64,000 bases of DNA from Pragia fontium DSM 5563 = ATCC 49100 (GTDB lineage Bacteria > Pseudomonadota > Gammaproteobacteria > Enterobacterales > Enterobacteriaceae), in contig NZ_FOLW01000008.1 of the NCBI RefSeq assembly GCF_900112475.1, positions 1 to 64,000 of the forward strand, in the 5' to 3' direction. Made by a program: the position numbers and the translations under genes. A model generated the notes under the pieces. The model was not told the DNA's origin, ran no database searches, and was given only the letters and a program-made list of their open reading frames with translations. Of the stretch, positions 1 to 12,517 are shown one piece after another (the first letter of the stretch is position 1; each line of letters begins with the position of its first letter).

Positions 1-180
1 ACGTGAACGTTCAGCTAATCCCGGGAGACCTTGTTGCTGGTAACGAGAGAGCCATTTATAAGCCGTCTTCCGACTAATAGAGAATCGCCGTGCCAACTCA
101 GAGATATTCGCCCCGGGTAAAGTGGCCAGAGTAACAAACTCTTCTTTTAAAGACATGATGGTAACCTCATTCCACGGCAT
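1..180 (-). CDS. IS481-family transposase, N-terminal fragment (cut by window edge)
   Basis: Sixty codons are visible. The N-terminus begins MPWNEVTIMSLKEEF, the pattern of many IS481-type transposases, followed by a helix-turn-helix with LARRFSISRKTAYKWLSRY at about residues 28-46. In the intact enzyme this HTH binds the IS ends and a DDE integrase-like core follows, but the core would lie left of base 1. I chose the ATG at 178-180 over the internal one at 154-156 because family members usually carry the MPW extension. Whether the full element is intact cannot be judged here. Confidence 0.75.
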   Translation of the reverse strand, partial: MPWNEVTIMSLKEEFVTLATLPGANISELARRFSISRKTAYKWLSRYQQQGLPGLAERSR

Positions 181-303
181 ATAACTCTCCTTAGTATGGA
201 ATAGTGATATGCCGATAATGGAACAACAAAACGTAAAAGCACCAGCGATTACGTTCTAAAAAGTGTTACCTATGTCCCTGAACACCTGTTACCTATGTCC
301 CCA
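1..303 (-). mobile_element. IS481-like insertion sequence, one end only
   Basis: The left edge holds the start of a transposase gene read leftwards, preceded by about 120 bases that end in two direct copies of the 14-mer TGTTACCTATGTCC (264-277 and 287-300). A TGTTACCTATGTCC-like end is what I remember for IS481-family elements. The outer boundary near 303 is an estimate, because the other end and any target duplication lie outside the window. The element abuts a truncated copy of the dispersed repeat that starts near 310. Confidence 0.65.
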
Positions 304-309
304 GTCCAT

Positions 310-412
310 ACAGCGTTCGCCCTAACGCCCTTTGCTCGGCCACGTGCACCAACGTTAATTTATTCTCCGTACTGATAGTGGACGAAACTTTCGCCGCTAT
401 TAACCTTAACTA
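310..412. repeat. Dispersed repeat, copy 1 (3' half only)
   Basis: This stretch shares long near-identical blocks with 4660-4762 and 43074-43182, including CGTTCGCCCTAACGCCC, TTTGCTCGGCCAC and the core GATAGTGGACGA. Only the right-hand part is present. The left part is replaced by the end of the IS481-like element, which suggests insertion into, or deletion up to, the repeat. Confidence 0.7.
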
Positions 413-787
413 AACGTTTTTAACACCAACATCTTCATCATTCTACCGCCATAAACCTAAACACCGATTTGGTGAAAACAATCAATAAATTGATCCCCCA
501 CACAAGTAGAATGGCGAATCTATTATTTTTCTCCGCGCAAAAGGGTATTTATATATTGAGAATTTAAAATCTCACCGTAGGAAATAAAACAGTCTGCTGA
601 CAATGAAAACAAGTTATTAACCATTTGTTAATATAAATATTTTTCACAGTTTGATACAAATAACCTCTTCTTTTTGCATTTTATCCCGGCAGATCGATAC
701 ACAAATCTTGGTTATTTATATATTATCTTCCCGAATTATTAATCAATACAACGATGTTAAATATTTAATCAGTTAAGGGAATAACCT
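413..787. other. AT-rich intergenic region upstream of the PAP2 gene
   Basis: No convincing ORF was found. The sequence is strongly AT-rich from about 480 to 770 and probably carries the promoter of the PAP2 gene, but I cannot assign -35 and -10 boxes with confidence. Confidence 0.4.
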
Positions 788-1378
788 GTGAGTCCTATAG
801 ATTACGTTATCAATCTTATTTTAAGCGGTATTCTGATTGTCGGAGTTTATCAGTTTTACTTCTTTACCCAACGCAATACGCTTACCAAAGTTCGCGAGTT
901 CAAATCACCTGTTGATGAAAAAATCCCCTTCTGGCCTTCCTGGTCATGGATATATAGCTTTCTCTATTATCCAGCAATCCTTTATATCAATTGGATTGTT
1001 GAAGATTCCCGTCACTTCATCATGATTGTTTTTAGCTACATCGTGCTGTTAGTCATGCAAATGATGTTTTTTATGCTGTTTCCGGTATCGACCCCAACCC
1101 ATTGGCGTACCATGAATACCGGTAAAACCTGGTCTGAAAAATTCCTGCAATATGTCCAGAAGTTTGATGACTCATCCAACTGTTTCCCGAGCATGCACGT
1201 TTCCGTTGCCACACTGACCGCACTGCTGGCTTATAGCACTCTGGGACCTTGGGTATTCGCATTCCCGGTACTGATTGCGCTTTCCTGTATGTTTACCAAG
1301 CAGCACTACATTATCGATTTACCTGCCGGCGCGGCATTAGGCTGGGCGGCTTACGAAGTTTACTGCGCAATTCTTTGA
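788..1378 (+). CDS. PAP2-family (phosphatidic acid phosphatase-like) membrane protein
   Basis: A 196-residue protein with about five hydrophobic segments. The phosphatase signature is split as in the PAP2 superfamily: FPSMHVS at about residues 137-143 (general acid/base His) and KQHYIIDLPAG at about 171-181, which supplies the second His and Asp. SMH in place of SGH resembles the inositol-phosphorylceramide-synthase-like branch. Such enzymes remove phosphate from lipid phosphates or transfer phospho-head-groups on the periplasmic face; the substrate cannot be read from sequence. The start is GTG, supported by AAGGGA eight bases upstream; no better in-frame ATG exists. It is monocistronic. Confidence 0.75.
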   Translation: MSPIDYVINLILSGILIVGVYQFYFFTQRNTLTKVREFKSPVDEKIPFWPSWSWIYSFLYYPAILYINWIVEDSRHFIMIVFSYIVLLVMQMMFFMLFPVSTPTHWRTMNTGKTWSEKFLQYVQKFDDSSNCFPSMHVSVATLTALLAYSTLGPWVFAFPVLIALSCMFTKQHYIIDLPAGAALGWAAYEVYCAIL

Positions 1379-1571
1379 TATTTCAGCTTATAACCGACCA
1401 CTTAAGTGGTCGGCTATCGCTTTGCTAGCTTTCCCTCTCCCTAAGTCATATTCACTAAACTCACCCGATTAAGCTAAACAATGCGTTTGATCTTTATCGT
1501 CTAACGACGAAGTTATTGTAAAATTTATAAGGCTTTGATTGCATCCCTATCCGGTCGACGTTACCATTACC

Positions 1572-1592
1572 GCATTCATTACTATTCAATAA
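1572..1592. promoter_or_regulatory. Possible ArgR operator upstream of artP
   Basis: On the minus strand the sequence reads TGAATAGTAATGAA, a partial match to the ARG box TGAATwwwwATTCA (left half perfect, right half three of five). E. coli art genes are arginine-repressed through ArgR, so the position just before artP is sensible. The match is weak. Confidence 0.3.
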
Positions 1593-1598
1593 TGACGC

Positions 1599-2327
1599 AT
1601 GAGTATTCATTTAAACGCTATAAATTGCTTCTACGGTAACCATCAGGCACTGTTTGATATCACATTAGACTGCCCGGATGGAGAAACCCTAGTATTACTC
1701 GGCCCTAGCGGCGCGGGTAAAAGTTCCCTAATCAGAGTATTGAACCTGTTGGAAATGCCCCGTTCGGGTCAGCTTGCCATTGCAGGCAATACCTTTGATT
1801 TTAGTCATCCACCAGCAGAAGATGCGATCCGTGAACTGCGCCGCAATGTTGGTATGGTCTTTCAGCAATATAATCTGTGGCCTCATTTAACGGTGATGCA
1901 GAATCTTATTGAAGCGCCTTGCCGAGTCTTAGGTCTATCCAAAGAAGAAGCGATCGCCAGAGCCGAAAAACTGTTAACCCGTTTGCGCCTCAAAGAGTTT
2001 CACTCGCGTTTTCCTCTGCATCTTTCCGGTGGCCAGCAGCAGCGTGTGGCGATTGCCAGAGCGTTGATGATGGAGCCGAAAATTCTGCTGTTTGATGAAC
2101 CTACCGCAGCATTGGATCCAGAAATTACTGCTCAAGTGGTAAATATTATTCATGAACTCTCCGATACCGGTATTACTCAGGTTATCGTGACGCATGAAGT
2201 CGAATTTGCCAAAAAGACCGCCAGTCGTGTGGTTTATATGGAACAAGGGCGCGTAGTAGAATACGGCGATGCTCAGTCGTTTACTCAACCCCAAACCCAA
2301 GCGTTTGCTGGTTACCTTTCTCATTAA
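1599..2327 (+). CDS. artP: Arginine ABC transporter, ATP-binding protein ArtP
   Basis: This 242-residue ATPase energises arginine uptake through the ArtQM permease. It has Walker [10 protein letters not shown] (about residues 35-43), the Q-loop in [10 protein letters not shown], signature [15 protein letters not shown] (about 143-157), Walker B ILLFDEP (about 164-170) and a switch His in VIVTHE. Length equals E. coli ArtP. It is first in the operon artP-artI-artQ-artM, with 18 bases before artI. No good Shine-Dalgarno precedes the ATG at 1599, but N-terminal similarity to ArtP supports it. Confidence 0.95.
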   Translation: MSIHLNAINCFYGNHQALFDITLDCPDGETLVLLGPSGAGKSSLIRVLNLLEMPRSGQLAIAGNTFDFSHPPAEDAIRELRRNVGMVFQQYNLWPHLTVMQNLIEAPCRVLGLSKEEAIARAEKLLTRLRLKEFHSRFPLHLSGGQQQRVAIARALMMEPKILLFDEPTAALDPEITAQVVNIIHELSDTGITQVIVTHEVEFAKKTASRVVYMEQGRVVEYGDAQSFTQPQTQAFAGYLSH

Positions 2328-2345
2328 ATTTGTCCGGAGTTAGAC

Positions 2346-3077
2346 ATGAAAAAACTATTGGTCGCTACTTTGCTTGCTAGCATCAGTCTTTCTGCAGCGG
2401 CGGCAGAAAAAATCCGTTTTGCTACTGAAGCATCCTATCCTCCGTTTGAATTTATTGATGCGAATAACCAAATTCAAGGATTTGATATCGATCTGGCTAA
2501 CGCCCTCTGTAAAGAGATCAAAGCTGAATGTACTTTTTCAAATCAGAGCTTTGACAGTTTAGTCCCAGGACTGAAATTCCGTCGTTTTGAGGCTGCCATT
2601 GCCGCGATGGATGTCACCCCTGAGCGTCAGCAACAGGTTACCTTTACCAATACCTATTATGATAACTCCGCTCAGTTTATCGCTATGAAAGGTAAGGTTG
2701 CCGATCTTGCTGCGCTGAAAGGCCAAAAAGTGGGAATGCAGAACGGTAGCACCCATCAGAAATATCTGCTGGAAAAGCATACTGACATTAAACCAGTAGC
2801 TTATGACAGCTATCAAAATGCGATTCTTGATCTAAAAAGCGGCCGCATCAACGCAGTATTTGGCGATACCGCTGTCGTCGCTGAATGGTTGAAGAAGAAT
2901 GACGATTTAGCCAGCGTTGGCGAGAAAGTCACTGACAATGCCTACTTCGGTACCGGTTTTGCCATTGCTTTGAACCAGAAGAATACTGACCTGCGCGATA
3001 AAATGAACGCCGCGCTGGAAAAAATCAAACAAGATGGCACTTACAAAGCTATCTACGATAAATGGTTCCAGAAATAA
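2346..3077 (+). CDS. artI: Arginine-binding periplasmic protein ArtI
   Basis: A 243-residue periplasmic solute-binding protein (SBP_bac_3). It opens with a Sec signal peptide [20 protein letters not shown], cleaved before EKIRFATE. The motif [21 protein letters not shown] (split over residues 31-51) is the classic ligand-binding entry of polar amino-acid receptors, and FGTGFAIAL follows near residue 205. It captures arginine and delivers it to ArtQM. E. coli has a paralog ArtJ; the place between artP and artQ argues for artI. An AGTTAG-like ribosome site lies before the ATG. Confidence 0.93.
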   Translation: MKKLLVATLLASISLSAAAAEKIRFATEASYPPFEFIDANNQIQGFDIDLANALCKEIKAECTFSNQSFDSLVPGLKFRRFEAAIAAMDVTPERQQQVTFTNTYYDNSAQFIAMKGKVADLAALKGQKVGMQNGSTHQKYLLEKHTDIKPVAYDSYQNAILDLKSGRINAVFGDTAVVAEWLKKNDDLASVGEKVTDNAYFGTGFAIALNQKNTDLRDKMNAALEKIKQDGTYKAIYDKWFQK

Positions 3078-3088
3078 TCCTATCAGCA

Positions 3089-3793
3089 ATGAATGAAATT
3101 CTACCTTTAGCAAGCGCCGCCGGTATGACCGTCGGCCTTGCCGTTTGCTCTCTGATACTTGGCCTGATACTGGCTATGCTGTTTGCTGTCTGGGAGTCAT
3201 CTCGCCTAAAGCTTTTCAGCTATATCGCCACGCTTATCGTCATGATATTTCGTGGCTTGCCGGAAATTCTGGTGGTGTTATTTATCTATTTCGGCGCTTC
3301 ACAATTATTGATGACGCTGGCGGATGGCTTCACCCTTTTCGGCCTGACCATTCAGTTGCAAATTGATAACTTTGACGTCAGCCCATTCCTGTGCGGTGTG
3401 ATAGCCCTTTCTCTGCTTTATGCCGCTTATGGTTCTCAAACCCTACGCGGTGCCTTAAAAGCAGTACCGCGTGGTCAATGGGAAGCGGGTCAGGCGCTTG
3501 GTATTAGCAAATCCGCCATTTTCTTTCGCCTGATCATGCCTCAAATGTGGCGTCATGCTCTTCCGGGCTTGGGAAATCAGTGGTTAGTGTTACTAAAAGA
3601 TACCGCACTGGTCTCTTTAATCAGCGTAAACGATCTGATGCTACAAACTAAAAGCATTGCCATCCGTACGCAGGAACCCTTTACCTGGTTTATGATTGCG
3701 GCGCTGGTTTATCTGGCAATTACGCTAATAAGCCAATATATCCTCTCCCGCATTGAACGACATACGACGCGCTTTGAACGGGAGGCATCATAA
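3089..3793 (+). CDS. artQ: Arginine ABC transporter permease ArtQ
   Basis: This 234-residue inner-membrane permease has about five transmembrane segments and the EAA-type cytoplasmic loop [21 protein letters not shown] (about residues 131-151, split), where ArtP docks. The protein from [16 protein letters not shown] onward follows E. coli ArtQ closely. The reading frame is open from 3062, inside artI, but the ATG at 3089 reproduces the family start and leaves 11 bases after the artI stop. It overlaps artM through TAATG. Confidence 0.94.
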   Translation: MNEILPLASAAGMTVGLAVCSLILGLILAMLFAVWESSRLKLFSYIATLIVMIFRGLPEILVVLFIYFGASQLLMTLADGFTLFGLTIQLQIDNFDVSPFLCGVIALSLLYAAYGSQTLRGALKAVPRGQWEAGQALGISKSAIFFRLIMPQMWRHALPGLGNQWLVLLKDTALVSLISVNDLMLQTKSIAIRTQEPFTWFMIAALVYLAITLISQYILSRIERHTTRFEREAS

Positions 3794-4458
3794 TGTTTCA
3801 GTATTTGCCTGACGTTCTGAAAGGGCTGCATACCAGCCTGAGCCTCACCGCCGTATCGCTCATTGTTGCTCTGGTGCTGGCACTGCTATTCACCGTGATT
3901 CTGACCCTGAAAACCCCAGTGATAAACTGGATAGTTAAAGGCTATATCACCTTGTTTACCGGCACCCCATTACTGGTACAAATCTTCCTGATTTACTACG
4001 GGCCCGGTCAATTCGATAGCATTAAGCAATTCCCCATATTGTGGGATTTACTGTCGCAGCCTTGGCTCTGCGCCATGATAGCGCTGGCATTAAACAGTGC
4101 GGCTTACTCCACCTTGCTATTTCACGGGGCGGTACGCGCTATTCCTTCCGGACAATGGCAATCCTGCGCCGCATTGGGTATGTCCAAAGGCCAAACCCTG
4201 CGGATCCTGTTGCCTTATGCCTTTAAACGCGCGCTGTCATCCTATTCCAATGAAGTGGTTCTGGTGTTTAAGAGTACCTCATTGGCCTATACCATTACCC
4301 TAATGGAAGTTATGGGCTACAGCCAACTGATGTACGGTCGTACCTATGATGTGATGGTGTATGGCGCTGCGGGGATCATCTATCTGTGCGTTAATGGCTT
4401 GCTAACGCTGATGATGCGTATGATTGAGAGAAAAGCGCTGGCGTTTGAGCAACGTTGA
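3793..4458 (+). CDS. artM: Arginine ABC transporter permease ArtM
   Basis: This 221-residue inner-membrane permease pairs with ArtQ to form the arginine channel. It shows about five hydrophobic segments and the EAA loop SGQWQSCAALGMSKGQTLR (about residues 118-136). The start codon overlaps the artQ stop in TAATG, a typical arrangement for coupled translation. It is the last gene of the operon. No strong terminator follows; a dispersed repeat begins about 30 bases downstream. Confidence 0.94.
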   Translation: MFQYLPDVLKGLHTSLSLTAVSLIVALVLALLFTVILTLKTPVINWIVKGYITLFTGTPLLVQIFLIYYGPGQFDSIKQFPILWDLLSQPWLCAMIALALNSAAYSTLLFHGAVRAIPSGQWQSCAALGMSKGQTLRILLPYAFKRALSSYSNEVVLVFKSTSLAYTITLMEVMGYSQLMYGRTYDVMVYGAAGIIYLCVNGLLTLMMRMIERKALAFEQR

Positions 4459-4488
4459 TAAAGAAGTTTTATCTTTGCCCTGCTTATT

Positions 4489-4762
4489 GAGCGCTGGAAT
4501 TCAGCCGACAACTGAGTGAGGGAGCACGTCCAGCAAGGATGCTGGACGAGGCGCTGCTTCGTCGGGAACGAATCAGCGCCGGTGCGTTAACCCGAACGAA
4601 AGCGGAGGGAAGTCGCCGGTAGGCGGCCTGAATTCGGGGGCGAAGGCGCGGGAGTGCAGAGGGCGTTCGCCCTAACGCCCTTTGCTCGGCCACTTTCGCT
4701 AATGCTATTTTATTCTCTGTACTGATAGTGGACGAAATTTTCGCTGTTATTAAACTTAACTG
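4489..4762. repeat. Dispersed repeat, copy 2 (most complete copy)
   Basis: An element of about 270 bases fills most of the artM-yeeZ gap. Its left part, from GAGCGCTGGAATTCAGCCGA to GCGCCGGTGCGTTAACCC, recurs at 42550-42690. Its right part, from GGGCGTTCGCCCTAACGCCC to GATAGTGGACGA and beyond, recurs at 310-412 and 43081-43182. It contains several inverted repeats such as GTCCAGCA/TGCTGGAC and GGGCGTT/AACGCCC. It encodes no recognisable protein, so it looks like a non-autonomous repeat. Confidence 0.75.
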
Positions 4763-4801
4763 ACTAACATTATTAAATATTGTCTAATCTTCAAACTAAG
4801 A

Positions 4802-5629
4802 TCATATAAACGGCATTAACATCGGATCCCTGAACTGATACTCAAACCCTAGCTCCTGACAAATCCGCTGTCCATTAATCACCCGGCCTAATGAATCATT
4901 ATCGGTTGCGAGAAACTGCGGTGCATCAACGCCCAGTTTTTTAGCCATGGCCGGATAGTAATCCCGCTTACGTGGATGAACCTGAGCACATAAATTATAG
5001 ATATGACCACCCTGTGGCTGAGCCAAGAGCAATTCAATGGCGGTGATCACATCCTCTTGGTGGACTAAATTCACCGCACAATTCCCCCCCGGTAAATCCT
5101 GTTTTCCCGCAAGAAAACGTCCCGGATGGCGTTCCGGCCCGACCAATCCCGCCGGGCGCAAAATATCCACCTGTAGGTTCGGTAAGTTATGCAGCCAATC
5201 CTCTAAATCCACCAGCACTTTGCCAGAAGCCCGCGCAGGCATACGAGGGGCGTCTTCAGTCACTTCCCCTTCTCCCTCACCGTAAACGGAGGTGGAGCTG
5301 ATAAATATCAGCCTTGGAATGTGTTGGGTAAGCACACTATCCACCAACAGTTGTACCGATTGGCGATAGATTTCTGCCTGCTCAGGTTGACGGCTGGCGG
5401 GTAAGGTAATCACCAAGACATCACAGTCAAGCAACTGTTGCCAGTCATCGGCTTCGCATTCCGGCATCGGCTTCATCACCAACTGATAAGCATCAATTCC
5501 TGACATTCTGGCGGCTTCCAGACCGTCTGGTGTAGTCTTACTTCCCGTTACCTGATATCCCCGATTGATCAGAGACAGTGCCAGAGGCATACCTAACCAA
5601 CCTAAACCGATGATCGAAACCTTTTTCAT
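4802..5629 (-). CDS. yeeZ: YeeZ-like NAD(P)-dependent epimerase/dehydratase
   Basis: A 275-residue Rossmann-fold protein. The N-terminal dinucleotide site is IIGLGWLGMPLA (about residues 6-17); an extended-SDR-like core SSTSVYGEGEG follows near residue 110 with Tyr but a degenerate catalytic context; GRFLAGK and NLVHQEDV lie in the C-terminal half. E. coli YeeZ is 274 residues and sits next to the his operon in the opposite direction, as here. Its substrate is not established. The start MKKVSIIGLGWLG matches the family. Confidence 0.88.
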   Translation of the reverse strand: MKKVSIIGLGWLGMPLALSLINRGYQVTGSKTTPDGLEAARMSGIDAYQLVMKPMPECEADDWQQLLDCDVLVITLPASRQPEQAEIYRQSVQLLVDSVLTQHIPRLIFISSTSVYGEGEGEVTEDAPRMPARASGKVLVDLEDWLHNLPNLQVDILRPAGLVGPERHPGRFLAGKQDLPGGNCAVNLVHQEDVITAIELLLAQPQGGHIYNLCAQVHPRKRDYYPAMAKKLGVDAPQFLATDNDSLGRVINGQRICQELGFEYQFRDPMLMPFI

Positions 5630-5884
5630 ATGCGTTCAATCCATTTAAAAATATATAACTTCGTTTACCCGCTTATCGATATACAATATAAGCCAAATTC
5701 TGCCCTGTCACCCGTTTAATTCCAGAATAAAACGGCTTCGAGAAATATCATCTTCTCTGTTTTTTATCCTGCCTATCATTATTCAATAATAATTTAAAAA
5801 AGGGGTTGCCATTCCCTCGAACAATGAGTAGGTTATCTCTCAGCAGCAAAAAATTAAACTATCTGATTCAAGGCACAATACATC

Positions 5885-5932
5885 ATGAATAACGTTCTGT
5901 TTAACCACCATCATCACCATCACCCTGATTAG
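5885..5932 (+). CDS. hisL: his operon leader peptide (15 aa, six consecutive His)
   Basis: The ORF reads MNNVLFNHHHHHHPD. Ribosome stalling at the His codons when charged tRNA-His is scarce switches the downstream RNA from terminator to antiterminator. E. coli HisL has seven His in MTRVQFKHHHHHHHPD; here there are six. It is followed directly by the attenuator and hisG, so the function is secure despite its small size. Confidence 0.96.
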   Translation: MNNVLFNHHHHHHPD

Positions 5933-5948
5933 TCTTCAGGCCTTTGGT

Positions 5949-5977
5949 GCTGGAAGACGATCTACGATTCTTCCAGT
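5949..5977 (+). promoter_or_regulatory. his attenuator, upstream hairpin
   Basis: CTGGAAGA (5950-5957) pairs with TCTTCCAG (5969-5976). Parts of this sequence, CTTCCAG and GGAAG, can also pair with the leader-coding region or the terminator arm, as expected for the alternative folds of the his attenuator. Exact pairing of the antiterminator needs folding analysis. Confidence 0.7.
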
Positions 5978-6000
5978 GGCAAACAGAAAGTTTAAAGAGA

Positions 6001-6032
6001 GCCCTCGGAAGAATCCTTCCGAGGGCTTTTTT
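6001..6032 (+). terminator. his attenuator terminator
   Basis: GCCCTCGGAAG (6001-6011) and CTTCCGAGGGC (6016-6026) form an 11-bp perfect stem with loop AATC, followed by six T. It sits 68 bases after the leader stop and 50 before hisG, the expected place for the his attenuator. Confidence 0.95.
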
Positions 6033-6081
6033 AATGCCCCCGACTTAATAAGAATAATTTTAAAAGAATAAGAGGATTACC

Positions 6082-6981
6082 ATGTTAGATAGAAGCCGTT
6101 TACGCATCGCTATGCAGAAGTCAGGCCGCTTAAGTGAAGAGTCACAAAAACTGTTTGCCAGCTGCGGTATCAAAATTAATCTTCAGCAGCAGCGCCTGAT
6201 CGCCTTTGCTGAAAATATGCCTATCGACATTTTACGAGTGCGCGATGACGATATTCCCGGTCTGGTGATGGACGGCGTAGTAGACCTCGGTATTATTGGC
6301 GAAAACGTGCTGGAAGAAGAGCTGTTAAACCGCCGGGCACAAGGTGAAGATCCGCGTTACATTACCCTGCGCCGTTTAGATTTTGGTGGATGTCGTCTCT
6401 CCATCGCTATGCCACTGGACGCAGAATATACCGGGCCACAAAGCCTGCAAAATAGCCGTATCGCCACCTCTTATCCTCACTTGTTAAAACGCTATCTGGA
6501 TGAACAAAAAGTTCGCTTCAAATCCTGTCTGTTAAACGGCTCGGTTGAAGTTGCCCCACGCGCCGGTTTATCCGATGCCATCTGCGATCTGGTTTCTACC
6601 GGCGCCACCCTTGAGGCTAACGGATTACGTGAAGTTGAAGTGATTTATCGCTCTAAAGCCTCTCTGATCCAGCGCGATGGCGAAATGTCTGACGATAAGC
6701 AGGAACTGATTAACAAACTGCTGACCCGCATGCAGGGCGTCATTCAGGCGCGTGAATCCAAATACATTATGCTACACGCGCCCAGCGAGCGTCTGGAAGA
6801 GATTATTGCCCTCCTGCCCGGTGCTGAACGCCCAACCATTCTGCCACTGGCAGGAGATAAAAACCGCGTCGCTATGCACATGGTCAGCAGCGAAACCCTG
6901 TTCTGGGAAACCATGGAAAGGCTGAAATCGCTGGGTGCCAGTTCCATTCTGGTGTTACCAATCGAAAAAATGATGGAGTAA
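6082..6981 (+). CDS. hisG: ATP phosphoribosyltransferase HisG (long form)
   Basis: This enzyme catalyses the first step of histidine synthesis, ATP plus PRPP to phosphoribosyl-ATP. At 299 residues it is the hexameric long form, with a C-terminal ACT-like regulatory domain (about 225-299) that binds histidine for feedback inhibition. Visible motifs are [30 protein letters not shown] (about residues 53-71) and the PRPP-binding loop [13 protein letters not shown] (about 173-185). It is followed five bases later by hisD and is controlled by the attenuator. Confidence 0.97.
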   Translation: MLDRSRLRIAMQKSGRLSEESQKLFASCGIKINLQQQRLIAFAENMPIDILRVRDDDIPGLVMDGVVDLGIIGENVLEEELLNRRAQGEDPRYITLRRLDFGGCRLSIAMPLDAEYTGPQSLQNSRIATSYPHLLKRYLDEQKVRFKSCLLNGSVEVAPRAGLSDAICDLVSTGATLEANGLREVEVIYRSKASLIQRDGEMSDDKQELINKLLTRMQGVIQARESKYIMLHAPSERLEEIIALLPGAERPTILPLAGDKNRVAMHMVSSETLFWETMERLKSLGASSILVLPIEKMME

Positions 6982-6986
6982 TCGCC

Positions 6987-8291
6987 ATGCAACTGACTTA
7001 TTGGGAAAAAAGCACCAAAGAGCAGCAAACAGCGCTGCTCTCTCGCCCGGCCATTAATGCTTCCGATCGCATCAGCTCCGCGGTCAGTGACATTATCGAA
7101 CAGGTCAAAGCCGGTGGCGATAACGCTCTGCAATTACTCAACGCCAAATTTGATAAGGTACAAACCACACAGCTTCGCGTTAGCACTGAAGAAATTGACG
7201 CTGCCTGTGGTCGCCTGAATGATGATATTAAGCAGGCCATGGCCATTGCCGCTCGCAATATAGAAACATTTCATCAGGCTCAGGTTATTCCTGCTGTTGA
7301 TATTGAAACCCAGCCCGGCGTACGCTGCCAACAGGTGACTCGTCCGATTAGATCCGTTGGTCTGTATATTCCCGGCGGTACCGCTCCGCTGTTGTCCACT
7401 GTGCTGATGTTAGGTATTCCATCTCGCTTGGCCGGATGTAGTGAAGTCATACTGTGTTCACCGCCGCCGATTGCCGATGAAATTCTGTATGCCGCCAAAC
7501 TCTGTGGCATCAATAACGTGTTCCAATTAGGCGGTGCGCAAGCCATTGCTGCAATGGCATTCGGCAGTGAAAGTATTCCTAAAGTGGATAAGATTTTTGG
7601 ACCGGGCAATGCTTACGTTACTGAAGCTAAGCGTCAGGTCAGTCAGGCCATTGGCGGTGCAGCGATTGATATGCCTGCTGGCCCATCAGAAGTATTGGTA
7701 ATAGCAGATAGCGACTCAACCCCGGCTTTTATCGCTGCTGACCTGCTTTCTCAGGCAGAACACGGCCCAGACTCTCAGGTTATTCTCTTAACCCCGGATC
7801 AAGGTATTGCTCAGGCAGTATCCGAAGAGCTGGAAAAACAATTGGCGACACTGTCCCGTAAAGAGATTGCTCTTCAGGCACTGGCTGAAAGTCGATTGAT
7901 CGTTACCCGAGATATCGCGCAGTGTATTGAGATCAGTAATCAATATGGTCCAGAACACTTAATTATCCAGACTCGCCAGCCGGAAGAGCTGATGGAACGC
8001 ATCACCAGCGCTGGTTCGGTTTTTCTGGGAGACTGGTCACCGGAATCGGCCGGTGATTACGCTTCCGGAACTAACCACGTGTTGCCGACCTACGGTTATA
8101 CCGCAACCTATTCCAGCCTTGGTATGGCAGATTTTCAAAAACGGATGACGGTACAACAGCTGTCCGCTACCGGTTTTCTGGCGCTGGCACCCACCATTGA
8201 GACGCTGGCGCAAGCCGAACAACTGACCGCCCACAAACAAGCCGTTACGCTGCGCGTAGCCAAGCTGAAACAACTGAATCCGGAGGCGTAA
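6987..8291 (+). CDS. hisD: Histidinol dehydrogenase HisD
   Basis: A 434-residue zinc-dependent, NAD-linked enzyme that oxidises L-histidinol to L-histidine in two steps. The family fingerprints are present: [13 protein letters not shown] near residue 130, the zinc-binding [13 protein letters not shown] near 255-267 (Gln and His ligands), and NQYGPEHL near 321-328, which contains the catalytic Glu-His pair. Length equals that of E. coli HisD. It is followed immediately by hisC, whose ATG abuts the stop (TAAATG). Confidence 0.97.
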   Translation: MQLTYWEKSTKEQQTALLSRPAINASDRISSAVSDIIEQVKAGGDNALQLLNAKFDKVQTTQLRVSTEEIDAACGRLNDDIKQAMAIAARNIETFHQAQVIPAVDIETQPGVRCQQVTRPIRSVGLYIPGGTAPLLSTVLMLGIPSRLAGCSEVILCSPPPIADEILYAAKLCGINNVFQLGGAQAIAAMAFGSESIPKVDKIFGPGNAYVTEAKRQVSQAIGGAAIDMPAGPSEVLVIADSDSTPAFIAADLLSQAEHGPDSQVILLTPDQGIAQAVSEELEKQLATLSRKEIALQALAESRLIVTRDIAQCIEISNQYGPEHLIIQTRQPEELMERITSAGSVFLGDWSPESAGDYASGTNHVLPTYGYTATYSSLGMADFQKRMTVQQLSATGFLALAPTIETLAQAEQLTAHKQAVTLRVAKLKQLNPEA

Positions 8292-9347
<1,056 letters not shown>

Positions 9348-9361
9348 GGACCTTAGCCGCC

Positions 9362-10428
9362 ATGAGCCAAAAATACCTTTTTATTGACCGCGACGGTACC
9401 ATTATTGCCGAACCACCAGAAGACTTTCAGGTAGATCGACTGGATAAGCTGGCCTTAGAGCCACAAGTTATCCCTGCCCTGTTAAAATTACAGGATGCTG
9501 GCTTTGAACTGGTGATGATCACCAATCAGGATGGGCTGGGAACCGCCAGTTTCCCACAGCAGGATTTCGATCCACCACACAACCTGATGATGCAAATTCT
9601 TGAGTCACAGGGAATTAACTTTAAAGAAGTGCTGATTTGTCCGCATATGCCTGAAGATAACTGCGACTGCCGTAAGCCTAAAACCAAAATGGTCAGCGCC
9701 TATCTGCATAAAGCGGTCATGGATTATGAGAATTCTTGGGTAATTGGCGATCGCGAAACCGATCTTCAACTGGCCAACAACATGGCTATTCAGGGCATTC
9801 GCTATCAGCGTGATACCTTGGGCTGGAATCAAATCGTTGAACAATTAACCCAGTCCGATCGTCATGCCCATGTGACTCGCACCACCAAAGAAACCACGAT
9901 TGATGTCGAAGTCTGGCTGGATCGCGAAGGCGGCAGCAAAATTCACACCGGTATCGGCTTCTTTGACCATATGCTGGATCAAATCGCCACGCACGGCGGT
10001 TTCCGTATGAACATCAACGTTAAAGGCGATCTGTTTATTGACGATCACCATACCATTGAAGATACCGGACTGGCGTTAGGTGAAGCATTGAGAAAAGCGC
10101 TGGGGGATAAGCGCGGCATTGGTCGTTTTGGCTTCGTGTTACCAATGGATGAGTGCTTAGCCCGCTGTGCACTGGATATTTCCGGTCGCCCGTTTCTGGA
10201 GTATAAAGCCGAATTCAATCACCAGCGCGTTGGTGATATGAGCACTGAAATGGTCGAGCACTTCTTCCAATCACTGGCTTATTCCATGGCAGTAACTCTG
10301 CACTTAAAAACCAAAGGCAAAAACGACCACCACAGAGTGGAAAGCCTGTTTAAAGTGTTTGGACGTACGCTGCGTCAGGCGATCCGCGTCGAAGGAAATA
10401 CCTTACCGAGTTCAAAAGGGGTGCTGTG

Positions 10429-10429
<1 letters not shown>
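9362..10429 (+). CDS. hisB: Bifunctional histidinol-phosphatase / imidazoleglycerol-phosphate dehydratase HisB
   Basis: The N-terminal half (about 1-165) is a HAD phosphatase with the DxDGT nucleophile motif FIDRDGTI at residue 8 onward and a zinc-binding loop [15 protein letters not shown] (about 94-108). The C-terminal half (about 170-355) is the IGP dehydratase with [15 protein letters not shown] and [17 protein letters not shown], whose His and Glu residues bind the two manganese ions. The fusion is typical of enterobacteria. The stop overlaps the hisH ATG in the arrangement CTGTGATGG. Confidence 0.97.

Positions 10430-12510
<2,081 letters not shown>

Positions 12511-12517
<7 letters not shown>

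Noticed and set aside
3062-3088. Start of artQ inside artI
   Set aside because: The extra nine codons are not part of the ArtQ family N-terminus; the ATG at 3089 fits length and alignment.
4484-4693. Minus-strand arginine- and serine-rich ORF of 69 codons
   Set aside because: It falls entirely inside the dispersed repeat and its composition reflects the GC-rich stems.
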